DNA of 7,217 bases from an uncultured Haemophilus sp. (GCF_937976265.1 NZ_CALJRX010000245.1:1-7217), one strand, 5' to 3'; shown: positions 1 through 6,200, counted from the first letter of the stretch. The notes: generated by a model not told the origin, from the letters alone. A program made the numbers and translations.

Positions 1-426
1 AGGAATCATCAATACTGTTGCTGGTATATCATATGTATACTTTGACTCTACTGAGTTTCTTATGCGTTGAAGAGTAATCTCTGCACTGTTGATTGTGTCA
101 TTGGCATGTCCTCCACAAATTTGTTCTACAGGGAGTGTCATCTCTGTGAATATTCCTGCAGGGGTCTTCAGATATGTGCATGTCTCGTCATCAACAAGTT
201 TCTTCATAGTAGATTTGTTGTTGACGAAGTTAGTGCGTTGCATCACTTCTTGTGTGCCGGCATAGGAATTCATACCGGTCTTGTCGGTAGACTTCGATTT
301 GCTTTTAAAGCGGAAGTAGACATTCAGTTGCGTTATAGTAGCGTATGCAATGTTTCCTATACCGCTTGTTGATTCGATGTAGAATCCATGTATGACATTA
401 TTTGTCAGGCGCGTAGAGTTGATGAA
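1..426 (-). other. Bacteroidota DUF4270-like coding segment (partial), probable foreign contig fragment
   Basis: From about residue 65 of the minus-strand frame the translation changes to a soluble, Ser/Thr/Asn-rich sequence. It includes GFYIESTSGIGNIAYATI, then QLNVYFRFK, SYAGTQEVMQRT and, most tellingly, YLKTPAGIFTEMTLPVEQI followed by GHANDTINSAEI and PATVLMIP. From memory these are hallmark blocks of DUF4270, a family confined to Bacteroidota such as Bacteroides and Prevotella and usually predicted to be a surface or periplasmic lipoprotein of unknown function. No membrane helices are visible, unlike the TRIC family, whose remaining helices should be here. Both the start and end of this protein are missing. 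The exact border cannot be fixed, because a few codons around 418-430 would fit either parent. The segment contains no Haemophilus uptake signal. Confidence 0.65.
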
Positions 427-618
427 ATATTCAGGATGTTTAACCCAGCCAACAGGGTAGTGCCCTAATAATACATCGCGTACTGTACCACCGCCAATCG
501 CCGTGACACAGGCGATAATAATGACCCCGAAAATATCCATTTTTTCTCGTCCAGCGGCTAATGCGCCGGTAATTCCTTCGGCGGTAATCCCAATAATATA
601 AAGTACGCTTAATAGCAT
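1..618 (-). CDS. yicG: YicG-type TRIC-family membrane channel protein, 5' part fused in frame to a DUF4270-like segment; runs off the left edge
   Basis: Reading leftward from ATG 616-618 there are 206 codons with no stop before the window edge. Residues 1-64 match the start of the YicG/UPF0126 family (trimeric intracellular cation channel family, inner membrane). They show a first membrane segment beginning MLLSVLYIIGITAEGITGAL, a second around residues 29-41, the glycine motif AIGGGTVRD (40-48), and GHYPVGWVKHPEY (52-64). A normal YicG is about 205 residues with two repeats of three helices. Here the family match stops at about residue 64 and the remainder is hydrophilic and unrelated to YicG (described separately). 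A ribosome site AGGA lies a short distance upstream on the minus strand. The start and the N-terminal identity are secure. The complete 206-codon frame is probably not a real protein but the product of an assembly join. Confidence 0.72.
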   Translation of the reverse strand, partial: MLLSVLYIIGITAEGITGALAAGREKMDIFGVIIIACVTAIGGGTVRDVLLGHYPVGWVKHPEYFINSTRLTNNVIHGFYIESTSGIGNIAYATITQLNVYFRFKSKSKSTDKTGMNSYAGTQEVMQRTNFVNNKSTMKKLVDDETCTYLKTPAGIFTEMTLPVEQICGGHANDTINSAEITLQRIRNSVESKYTYDIPATVLMIP

Positions 619-634
619 TTTTTTGTGGTTCCTA

Positions 635-643
635 AAGTGCGGT
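635..643 (+). repeat. DNA uptake signal sequence (Haemophilus type)
   Basis: This is a perfect AAGTGCGGT core followed by AT-rich sequence, as in the extended uptake signal. It lies just upstream of the yicG start in the 133-base divergent interval 619-751. Confidence 0.85.
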
Positions 644-693
644 TATCATTTTGCTTATTTTAAAAGGGAATGAGGCAAAATGCACGAAAGCCA

Positions 694-722
694 TTAAAAA
701 AAGCCGTAAATTTTGGCATAAT
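694..722 (+). promoter_or_regulatory. Putative sigma-70 promoter for the two membrane protein genes
   Basis: The -35-like TTAAAA (694-699, 4 of 6 matches) and -10-like CATAAT (717-722, 5 of 6) are separated by 17 bases. The predicted transcript would start near 729, giving a leader of roughly 23 bases before the ATG at 752. The ribosome site is weak (GAGAA, 743-747). No other convincing promoter was seen in this divergent interval. Confidence 0.45.
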
Positions 723-751
723 GACGCCTTCTTTTTCTAATCGAGAATTTT

Positions 752-1552
752 ATGTCAGAAGAACAATCTAAACCCTTGGCCGCATTTCTTGCGATATTGC
801 CAATTGGGTTGCTATTAATGGTCGATTTTTTTATAGAATCGTTGCAACTTGCTGAAAAATTGATTCCTCATTTAGCCTTTGGCGTGCTGATTGCGCAATT
901 GCTTTGTTTAGTTGCCTTTATTAAAGGGGAAATTTGCCCAGGGCAGCGTGGACGTTTAATCAAAGCAAATGTTTGTTTTGCGCTTTATTGGTTTGTGTGG
1001 TTAGGGATGAGCTTGGCTTCACCACATCATTACGTGATGACTGATATTGTCAGCTTATGCGGATTATCTGCCGTATATGCAGTGTGGAAACAACCTAAAG
1101 ATGAAATCGCTCGCCGTGGTTTTCTCTTAATGGCATCTTTGGTGAGTGGATTTGGTGTAATCGCCTATTTAATGATTTTCTTTGGCAATCCAACACTGAA
1201 TTTCGTGCAATATAACCCACTGGCACAAGCTTTAATGGGCGTATTGTTAGCGAATTTATGTTTGTCTGTTTCTCGTAATCGTCTGCAAGGTTTCATTGCG
1301 TTGCTGCCATTATTGATGATTTTACTGCTTGCACTTAATGCGTTGGCAGTACTGATTTTTATTATTTATCAAGGTGTAAGTGCGGTCAGTTTTAATGGTG
1401 TTTTAGCATACGGGATTTATTTTGTTCTTCATTTAGTGATGGCTGCTGTATTGCTTTTACACAGTGTAAATAAATGGAAACTCAGCTATAACAGCTTACT
1501 CATTTTGTTCTTTATGGCTAGTAGCTTGCCGGTCTGGGCGATGTTTATTTAA
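752..1552 (+). CDS. Polytopic inner-membrane protein of unknown function
   Basis: This is a 266-residue protein I do not recognise as any characterised family. About eight or nine hydrophobic segments can be seen, roughly at residues 9-27, 37-57, 72-89, 95-111, 122-144, 156-173, 180-206, 213-236 and 247-264. They are joined by short loops with basic residues (for example 65-71 and 120-122), and the protein ends inside the last hydrophobic stretch. There is no signal peptide beyond the first helix and no obvious catalytic motif. Its TAA stop overlaps by one base the ATG of the following EamA transporter (TAATG), so the two are almost certainly co-transcribed and translationally coupled. That points to a shared transport or envelope role, but the substrate is unknown. 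An uptake signal is embedded in the coding sequence at 1378-1386. Confidence 0.85.
   Translation: MSEEQSKPLAAFLAILPIGLLLMVDFFIESLQLAEKLIPHLAFGVLIAQLLCLVAFIKGEICPGQRGRLIKANVCFALYWFVWLGMSLASPHHYVMTDIVSLCGLSAVYAVWKQPKDEIARRGFLLMASLVSGFGVIAYLMIFFGNPTLNFVQYNPLAQALMGVLLANLCLSVSRNRLQGFIALLPLLMILLLALNALAVLIFIIYQGVSAVSFNGVLAYGIYFVLHLVMAAVLLLHSVNKWKLSYNSLLILFFMASSLPVWAMFI
1378..1386 (+). repeat. DNA uptake signal sequence inside a coding region
   Basis: This is a perfect AAGTGCGGT core within the membrane protein gene, encoding residues around Ser-Ala-Val in the loop near residues 210-212. It marks this gene as long resident in a Haemophilus-type genome. Confidence 0.85.
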
Positions 1553-2430
1553 TGGATAAAGTAAAATCTTACGCTGCGCCAATGTTAGTCGTGGGCTGCG
1601 TACTATTCGGTTTAGGAAGCCTAATTGTTAAGTTTGTGCCAGTGGGTGGTTATGCCATTGCGTTTTGGCGCTTACTTATTGCCTCTTTTATTTTCTGGTT
1701 CTTAATGAAATTAAAAAGACAGCGTTTTCCTAAAAGCCGCAAAGCGATGATGTATGCGATATTAGCCGGGATCTTTTTAGCTTTTGATTTATCTTTTTGG
1801 CATGAAAGTGTATATGCGGTAGGGCCGGGTATTTCAACGTTGCTGAATAGCTTGCAGATTTTCTTTTTGGCAGCAATTGGCTATTTTTTCTTTGGTGAAC
1901 GCCAAAGTAAGTTACAAATATTAAGCCTTTTTTTAGCAGTTGTTGGTGTTGTCTTAATCTCAGGGGAAGAGCTACAGCATAATTTTGAAGGGATGTACGG
2001 CATTATCATTGGGCTCATTTCTGCCGGCATGCTTGCTGCTTCCATGATTATGATTAAAAAGGTACATGAAGAAGAACCCACCGCTTTATTTTCGTTAATG
2101 TTTATTCTAAGTTTGAGTGGTGCTTTCGTCTTAATTATTCCTTCGCTGATTTTTAATTCTGATAATCTTTATCCTACGACTTTCACCGATTGGGGATTGG
2201 TCTTCATTTATGGTGCGGTAATGCAATGTGTCGCCTGGGGCATGATTGCTTATACTATTCCTTATTTATCGTTAGGCTTAACCGGTTTATTGCTTCTTTC
2301 TGAACCGGTGGTGGCGCTCGTGATTGATTATTTTGGCTTGGATAAGCCTATCAATCATTGGCAATGGGCAGGGGCAGTGCTGACATTAGTGGCGATTTAT
2401 CTTGGCTCTCAAAAAAGCAAAACCTCTTAA
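1552..2430 (+). CDS. EamA/DMT-superfamily transporter
   Basis: This 292-residue inner-membrane protein has the drug/metabolite transporter layout: two EamA repeats of about 140 residues and about ten helices. Repeat one starts near residue 8 and includes GYAIAFWRLLIASFIF (33-48) and the end-of-helix FFFGERQSK motif (112-120), followed by a helix ending in VVLISGEE. Repeat two begins near residue 147 (MYGIIIGLISAGMLAASMI) and contains the typical LLLLSEPVVALVIDYF block (247-262) plus a last helix ending AIYLGSQK. Family members export or import small metabolites such as amino acids, and the substrate cannot be read from sequence. Initiation is at the A shared with the preceding stop, with no good ribosome site, so translation probably depends on re-initiation. 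The unit ends at the uptake-signal hairpin directly downstream. Confidence 0.9.
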   Translation: MDKVKSYAAPMLVVGCVLFGLGSLIVKFVPVGGYAIAFWRLLIASFIFWFLMKLKRQRFPKSRKAMMYAILAGIFLAFDLSFWHESVYAVGPGISTLLNSLQIFFLAAIGYFFFGERQSKLQILSLFLAVVGVVLISGEELQHNFEGMYGIIIGLISAGMLAASMIMIKKVHEEEPTALFSLMFILSLSGAFVLIIPSLIFNSDNLYPTTFTDWGLVFIYGAVMQCVAWGMIAYTIPYLSLGLTGLLLLSEPVVALVIDYFGLDKPINHWQWAGAVLTLVAIYLGSQKSKTS

Positions 2431-2437
2431 AACAAAA

Positions 2438-2446
2438 AAGTGCGGT
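2438..2446 (+). repeat. DNA uptake signal sequence (plus arm of hairpin)
   Basis: This perfect AAGTGCGGT core forms the left arm of the terminator stem. Confidence 0.85.
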
Positions 2447-2453
2447 AAATTTC

Positions 2454-2462
2454 ACCGCACTT
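2454..2462 (-). repeat. DNA uptake signal sequence (minus arm of hairpin)
   Basis: This is ACCGCACTT on the plus strand, an inverted perfect core, forming the right arm of the terminator stem. Confidence 0.85.
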
Positions 2463-2482
2463 TGCCTTCACATTAAACCAAA

Positions 2483-2701
2483 TTACTCAGCAGCTTTCTT
2501 TTTCAAGTATTGATAGAGCTCGTCTTTAATCCGTAATTTTTCTTTTTTCAAGTTCTCAATTTCCGTATGAGTAGCGAGTTCTATGTTATCAATCTTATTT
2601 TTGATATCTTGGTCTAATGCATTGTGCTTTTCAAACAAGCGATCAAAATAAGCATCTTTGTTTTTAAGCTTAGTGATTAAATCGCGAAATTCAGGAAACA
2701 T
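2483..2701 (-). CDS. ydcH: YdcH family (DUF465) small coiled-coil protein
   Basis: This is a 72-residue cytosolic protein. The opening MFPEFRDLITKLKNKDAYF and the FEKHNALDQDI block (23-33) match E. coli YdcH closely, and the C-terminal half (48-70) is a Lys/Glu-rich helix with heptad character (IENLKKEKLRIKDELYQYL). Length fits the family (about 70-75). Its function is not established; the sequence only suggests a helical, self-associating or adaptor-type protein. The start is supported by a strong AGGAG ribosome site (2708-2712 on the plus strand) six bases upstream. It is transcribed alone, convergent with the EamA gene and divergent from serS. A perfect -10 and a CRP-like site lie upstream. 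Confidence 0.9.
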   Translation of the reverse strand: MFPEFRDLITKLKNKDAYFDRLFEKHNALDQDIKNKIDNIELATHTEIENLKKEKLRIKDELYQYLKKKAAE

Positions 2702-2732
2702 AGGTTACTCCTCTTGGTTAACGTTCATTTTC

Positions 2733-2738
2733 ATTATA
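2733..2738 (-). promoter_or_regulatory. -10 element of the ydcH promoter
   Basis: Plus-strand ATTATA reads TATAAT on the minus strand, a perfect consensus 31 bases upstream of the ydcH start. No recognisable -35 lies 16-18 bases further upstream, which fits an activator-dependent promoter (see the CRP-like site at 2778-2793). An eight-T run (2743-2750) lies in the spacer. Confidence 0.5.
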
Positions 2739-2777
2739 GAACTTTTTTTTGCTGTTTCTAGTGTCTCATTCTCAGAA

Positions 2778-2793
2778 TTTGACAGAGATCACA
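2778..2793. promoter_or_regulatory. Candidate CRP-binding site in the ydcH-serS intergenic region
   Basis: TTTGA-N6-TCACA matches the CRP core TGTGA-N6-TCACA at 9 of 10 positions, and the right half GATCACA is perfect. The centre (2785.5) is about 60 bases upstream of the ydcH transcription start predicted from its -10 element, close to the classic class I position of -61.5. It is far (about 120 bases) from the predicted serS start, so ydcH is the likelier target. The call is inferred from sequence only. Confidence 0.4.
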
Positions 2794-2809
2794 AAATTAA
2801 ATCATGGCT

Positions 2810-2818
2810 AAGTGCGGT
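2810..2818 (+). repeat. DNA uptake signal sequence (intergenic)
   Basis: This is a perfect AAGTGCGGT core with AT-rich downstream flank, lying alone rather than as part of a hairpin in the 238-base ydcH-serS interval. Confidence 0.85.
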
Positions 2819-2895
2819 CATAAAATTTGATGTTTTTGAAAGAGTTAATAAAAGAAAAATCAGGCTTTTAACTGGTTTATTTGGCGAAAGCACGC

Positions 2896-2901
2896 TAGAA
2901 T
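2896..2901 (+). promoter_or_regulatory. Putative -10 element for serS
   Basis: TAGAAT (5 of 6) lies 38 bases before the serS start. The matching -35 at 17 bases (TGGTTT, 2873-2878) is poor. The ribosome site AGGA (2929-2932) sits seven bases before the ATG. Confidence 0.4.
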
Positions 2902-2939
2902 AAAGGTATCTGTTTCATAATGAAAAATAGGAAATTCCA

Positions 2940-4229
2940 ATGATCGATCCAAATTTACTCCGTAATAATCTGGCTGAAGTAGCAGAAAAATTAAAAGTAA
3001 AACGTAACTTTATTCTTGATACGGAAAAACTTACCGCCTTAGAAGAACAACGCAAAAATTTACAGGTAAAAACTGAAACATTACAAGCAGAACGTAACGC
3101 ACGTTCCAAAGCCATTGGTGCGGCAAAAGCACGTGGTGAAGACATTGCGCCATTATTGGCTGAAGTGGATAACATGGGCGAACAGCTTAATGAAGCGAAA
3201 ACTCAACTTGATGCGGTGTTATCTGAAATCAATCAAATCGCGTTAAGCATTCCAAATATCCCGGCAGATGAAGTGCCATTAGGTAAAGATGACACTGAAA
3301 ATAAAGAAATTTTACGTTGGGGTACGCCGCGTACATTTGATTTTGAGATCAAAGATCACGTGTCATTAGGTGAAGATGCCAATGGCTTAGATTTTGCAGC
3401 AGGGGCTAAATTAGCGGGTGCGCGTTTTGCGGTAATGAAAGGTCAAATTGCTAAAATGCACCGTGCATTAGCGCAATTTATGCTAGATCTTCATACCGAA
3501 CAACATGGTTATTTAGAAGCTTATGTACCTTATTTAGTCAACCATGCGACCCTTTATGGTACAGGTCAATTACCAAAATTCGGTGAAGATTTATTCCATA
3601 CTTTAGCGCTAGAAGGTGAACAACCTTACGCATTAATTCCAACAGCGGAAGTGCCGGTAACTAACCTTGTTCGTGATGTGATTGTTGATGAAGCAGATTT
3701 GCCAATCAAAATGACCGCACATACACCATGTTTCCGTTCTGAAGCAGGATCTTATGGTCGTGATACCCGTGGTTTAATTCGTATGCACCAATTCGATAAA
3801 GTGGAAATGGTACAAATCGTAGATCCAGATAAATCAATGGAAGCACTTGAAGAATTAACAGGCCATGCAGAAAAAGTATTACAACTTTTAAATTTACCAT
3901 ATCGTAAAGTATTACTTTGCACCGGTGATATGGGCTTTGGTTCTTGCAAAACTTACGACTTAGAAGTGTGGGTGCCTGCACAAAATACTTATCGTGAGAT
4001 TTCTTCTTGCTCTAACATGTGGGATTTCCAAGCACGTCGTATGCAAGCTCGTTGCAAAGCGAAAGGGGATAAGAAAACTCGCTTAGTGCATACATTGAAT
4101 GGCTCTGGTTTGGCAGTAGGTCGTACATTAGTGGCCGTGCTTGAGAACTATCAAAATGCAGACGGCTCAATTACAGTGCCGGAAGTATTACGTCCTTACA
4201 TGGGCGGATTAGAAGTGATCTGCAAATAA
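2940..4229 (+). CDS. serS: Seryl-tRNA synthetase
   Basis: SerS charges tRNA(Ser), and also tRNA(Sec) where present, with serine via seryl-adenylate in the cytosol. The 429-residue length matches E. coli SerRS (430). Residues 1 to about 105 form the long helical arm that contacts the tRNA (MIDPNLLRNN start, Lys/Glu-rich coiled coil at 28-100). The class II catalytic core follows, with the serine-site TAEVP at 235-239, motif 2 FRSEAGSYGRDTRGLIRMHQF (265-285) and motif 3 GSGLAVGRTLVAVLENYQ (388-405), including the invariant Arg 395. No key residue is missing. The gene stands alone, with its own ribosome site (AGGA seven bases upstream) and a downstream hairpin. It diverges from ydcH. This is an essential housekeeping gene and the identification is firm. 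Confidence 0.98.
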   Translation: MIDPNLLRNNLAEVAEKLKVKRNFILDTEKLTALEEQRKNLQVKTETLQAERNARSKAIGAAKARGEDIAPLLAEVDNMGEQLNEAKTQLDAVLSEINQIALSIPNIPADEVPLGKDDTENKEILRWGTPRTFDFEIKDHVSLGEDANGLDFAAGAKLAGARFAVMKGQIAKMHRALAQFMLDLHTEQHGYLEAYVPYLVNHATLYGTGQLPKFGEDLFHTLALEGEQPYALIPTAEVPVTNLVRDVIVDEADLPIKMTAHTPCFRSEAGSYGRDTRGLIRMHQFDKVEMVQIVDPDKSMEALEELTGHAEKVLQLLNLPYRKVLLCTGDMGFGSCKTYDLEVWVPAQNTYREISSCSNMWDFQARRMQARCKAKGDKKTRLVHTLNGSGLAVGRTLVAVLENYQNADGSITVPEVLRPYMGGLEVICK

Positions 4230-4252
4230 TCCAAAATATATAAATTCAATTT

Positions 4253-4280
4253 AGGGCTAATGTTTATTAGCCCTTTCTTT
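4253..4280 (+). terminator. Rho-independent terminator of serS
   Basis: AGGGCTAAT (4253-4261) and ATTAGCCCT (4266-4274) form a perfect nine-pair stem with a GTTT loop, followed by a T-rich tail (TTTCTTTC). It starts 24 bases after the serS stop. The remaining 106 bases to tehA hold only a weak candidate -10 (TATAAG, 4357-4362). Confidence 0.88.
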
Positions 4281-4386
4281 CATTTAGAGAAATGAGATTT
4301 TTATTCTAGTCTTTGAGATAAATCCACATCAATATTCATGCATTTAGAGGTAATCTTATAAGGTATCAATTTTTAGGAGAATAATA

Positions 4387-5331
4387 ATGACTGATAAACG
4401 ACCATTTCCATTACCAACAGGGTATTTTGCGATTCCATTAGGTTTAAGTGCCTTATCTTTAGCCTGGTTGCATATGGGCGATACGCTCTCTTTTTCTCGA
4501 AATGTGAGTGATATTATTGGCGTAACGTCTGTTTCAGTATGGGCACTTTTCGTCTTGCTCTATATTTATAAAATGATTTATTTCTCTCAAGAAGTACGAG
4601 ATGAATATTGTTGTCCGATACGTTTCTCTTTTCTCGCCTTAATACCGATTACAACTATGTTAAGCGGGGATGTTCTGTATCGTTGGTTTCCTCTTATTGG
4701 TGAGGGATTAATTTGGATCGGGACAATTGGACAATTGTTGTTTGCTTCAGTGCGTATTAGTGCGTTATGGAAAGATGGCACATTTGAGGAAAAATCGACA
4801 TTGCCACCTTTTTATTTGCCCTCTGTGGCGACTAACTTTACAAGTGCCTCATCATTAGCCTTGCTAGGCTATCAAGATTTAGGCTATTTGTTCTTAGGTG
4901 CAGGGATGATTGCTTGGATTATTTATGAACCGGTATTATTCCAACGTTTACGCGTGTTGCAGATTGAACCACAATTTCGTCCAACAATGGGGATCATTCT
5001 CGCCCCAGCATTCGTGGGCTCGTCAGCGTACTTATCACTTAATGGGGGAGAGATCGATCTTTTCGTTAAGTTATTATGGGGATACGGTTTTTTACAAATG
5101 TTCTTTTTAATTCGCCTTTTCCCTTGGATTAGTGAAAAAGGGCTGAATATTGGTTTCTGGTCTTTTTCATTCGGATTAGCTTCTTTAGCGAATGGGGCAG
5201 TTTCTTTTGTTCATCATAACGTACTGAGCGGGTTGGCAAACGGTGCGTTTATCTTTGCTAATTTGATGATTGGTGGGTTAGTACTGATGACGCTAGGAAA
5301 GCTCTTAAAAGGACAATTTTGGTTAAAGTAG
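4387..5331 (+). CDS. tehA: TehA, SLAC1-family anion channel / tellurite-resistance and dicarboxylate transporter
   Basis: This 314-residue inner-membrane protein has the same length as H. influenzae TehA, the structural model for the plant SLAC1 anion channel, a trimer of ten-helix subunits. Recognisable conserved blocks are FPLPTGYFAIPLGLSALSLAW (7-27), FSFLALIPITTMLSGD (80-95), NFTSASSLALLGY (150-162), FLGAGMIAWIIYEPVL (169-184) and SFSFGLASLANGA (259-271). Phe 262, the residue that plugs the pore in the H. influenzae structure, is present at the same number. The family is linked to tellurite resistance and C4-dicarboxylate passage; the native substrate remains debated. A strong AGGAGA site (4375-4380) sits six bases before the ATG. 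No tehB lies next to it. The gene is monocistronic and ends at an uptake-signal hairpin. Confidence 0.95.
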   Translation: MTDKRPFPLPTGYFAIPLGLSALSLAWLHMGDTLSFSRNVSDIIGVTSVSVWALFVLLYIYKMIYFSQEVRDEYCCPIRFSFLALIPITTMLSGDVLYRWFPLIGEGLIWIGTIGQLLFASVRISALWKDGTFEEKSTLPPFYLPSVATNFTSASSLALLGYQDLGYLFLGAGMIAWIIYEPVLFQRLRVLQIEPQFRPTMGIILAPAFVGSSAYLSLNGGEIDLFVKLLWGYGFLQMFFLIRLFPWISEKGLNIGFWSFSFGLASLANGAVSFVHHNVLSGLANGAFIFANLMIGGLVLMTLGKLLKGQFWLK

Positions 5332-5341
5332 TGTAAACAAA

Positions 5342-5350
5342 AAGTGCGGT
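5342..5350 (+). repeat. DNA uptake signal sequence at the tehA terminator
   Basis: This perfect AAGTGCGGT core supplies the left arm of the hairpin after tehA. Unlike the pair at 2438/2454, the right arm is only a partial inverted copy (ACCGCA). Confidence 0.85.
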
Positions 5351-5370
5351 GAAAAATAACCGCATTTTTT
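5345..5370 (+). terminator. Rho-independent terminator of tehA (probably bidirectional)
   Basis: TGCGGT (5345-5350) pairs with ACCGCA (5359-5364) around an eight-base A-rich loop, followed by six Ts (5365-5370). The A run before the stem (5338-5343) gives a U tract for the opposing repressor gene. Confidence 0.82.
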
Positions 5371-5408
5371 ATGAATTTTTTAATCACAACCTATCATTTA
5401 CAAAAAAA

Positions 5409-6122
5409 CTAGACATGTCGTTTTGCTGTTGATGTAAATGCAATTTTATCTGGTCGATAACTAATACTCCCATATTGAAACGGTCGCCCATCAGCCAAAT
5501 AAGTGGTACTCGTCACATTCACAACCATGTCATACTCACCAAGATCGATCGCATTTTTTTCTTCTTCGTTTGCATAGCGAAAGACAATTTTTCGTTGTGA
5601 GTGGCTAATTTTTAATTTTAATTCGTTTTCCAAGTAGTGATAAATAGAATGTTCTGCAATTTCTCGACTAATAAACGGCACGATGCGGCGATCAAAATAA
5701 GAAACCTCATATTCAACGGCTTCACCATCAATTTCACGGAGACGAGCAATACGGTAGAAATCGATCTGATCATCGACATTAAAAATATGCATCAGTTCTT
5801 CTTCACCTTGCACAATATACAAGCTGGTTAATGTGGTTTTTACTTGGTGTGTTGAGGCGCTATTTAATTCACTAACAGTTTTAATTTCAGAAAGTATTTG
5901 TGGTTTAGATAAATCATGTTCTAAAACAATCGAATTTCGGCCTTGTTGCTTTTGAATATAGCCATCAATTTCAAGTAAAGAAAGTGCTTTACGGATAGTA
6001 TCTTTAGAAAAACCGTAGTTTTGCATGAGCTCATTTTCGCTAGGGAGTTCTTGCAACGGTGCTAAATTACCATTTTTAATTTGGGTTTTTATATCGTTAT
6101 AAACCTTCTTGTACTTGCTCAT
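5409..6122 (-). CDS. treR: GntR-family (HutC/UTRA) transcriptional repressor, TreR-like
   Basis: This is a 237-residue cytosolic DNA-binding regulator. Residues 3-69 form the GntR winged helix: YKKVYNDIKTQI first helix, the LPSENEL signature (26-32), recognition helix around SKDTIRKALSLL (39-50), and wing GYIQKQQGRNSIV (54-66). Residues from about 85 form the UTRA effector domain, with RLREIDGEAVEYEVSYFDR, EHSIYHYLENELKLKISHSQ and a C-terminal FQYGSISYRPDKIAF. Length and both domains fit B. subtilis TreR (238 residues), whose effector is trehalose-6-phosphate. No trehalose gene is in view and the partner here is malQ, so the true effector may be another sugar phosphate. The start at 6122 is chosen because AGGA lies six bases upstream; the longer frame from 6170 has no good ribosome site. 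It probably represses itself and malQ through the palindromes between them. Confidence 0.78.
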   Translation of the reverse strand: MSKYKKVYNDIKTQIKNGNLAPLQELPSENELMQNYGFSKDTIRKALSLLEIDGYIQKQQGRNSIVLEHDLSKPQILSEIKTVSELNSASTHQVKTTLTSLYIVQGEEELMHIFNVDDQIDFYRIARLREIDGEAVEYEVSYFDRRIVPFISREIAEHSIYHYLENELKLKISHSQRKIVFRYANEEEKNAIDLGEYDMVVNVTSTTYLADGRPFQYGSISYRPDKIAFTSTAKRHV

Positions 6123-6170
6123 TTTTAATCCTTTTATCGACCGTTCGTTCCGTAGGTGTTGCCATAGCAT

Positions 6171-6176
6171 ATCATA
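6171..6176 (-). promoter_or_regulatory. Putative -10 element of the repressor gene
   Basis: Plus-strand ATCATA reads TATGAT (5 of 6) on the minus strand, giving a predicted transcript start near 6164 and a leader of about 40 bases. The -35 position would fall inside the palindrome at 6189-6200, which would suit autorepression. Confidence 0.35.
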
Positions 6177-6188
6177 AAACCATAAATG

Positions 6189-6200
6189 TTATACGTATAA
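6189..6200. promoter_or_regulatory. Putative repressor operator 1 (perfect palindrome)
   Basis: TTATACGTATAA is a perfect 12-base palindrome in the divergent promoter region. A related copy lies 52 bases to the right. It resembles the short AT-rich palindromes used by TreR-type regulators but with a CG centre. It covers the expected -35 of the regulator gene. Confidence 0.55.

Larger units (their letters stand above)
2437..2463 (+). terminator. Bidirectional hairpin terminator made of two inverted uptake signals
   Basis: AAAGTGCGGT (2437-2446) pairs perfectly with ACCGCACTTT (2454-2463) around a 7-base loop. The two arms carry the uptake cores at 2438-2446 (plus) and 2454-2462 (minus). The A run at 2434-2439 becomes a good U tract for minus-strand transcripts, so it suits ydcH best. 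On the plus strand the trailing T run is short. It lies between the convergent EamA and ydcH genes. Confidence 0.8.

Noticed and set aside
361..369. Actinobacillus-type uptake core (ACCGCTTGT) in the DUF4270-like segment
   Set aside because: It lies in a segment that appears to be Bacteroidota, where uptake signals have no meaning. Most likely a chance match, which also weakens the weight of the similar core in malQ.
67..372. Plus-strand open frame of 101 codons at the left end
   Set aside because: It is antisense to the DUF4270-like coding segment, has no ribosome site and its translation is Cys-rich without any family resemblance.
2743..2750. Run of eight Ts in the ydcH promoter spacer as a possible phase-variation tract
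   Set aside because: It is short for slippage-driven switching, and ydcH is not a surface or phase-variable gene type. No longer simple repeat was found in the window.
2779..2784. Perfect -35 sequence TTGACA considered as the serS promoter
   Set aside because: Nothing resembling a -10 lies 16-18 bases downstream (ATCATG, TCATGG and CATGGC). The same bases are better explained as the left half of the CRP-like site.
2658..2903. Plus-strand open frame of 81 codons overlapping the ydcH start and the ydcH-serS interval
   Set aside because: It covers the ydcH 5' end in antisense, the ydcH promoter, an uptake signal and the serS -10, and has no ribosome site.
6123..6170. Sixteen-residue N-terminal extension of the repressor from the ATG at 6170
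   Set aside because: The ATG at 6122 has AGGA six bases upstream and places the GntR helix at its usual distance from the start. The upstream ATG lacks a ribosome site and its codons are not family-like.
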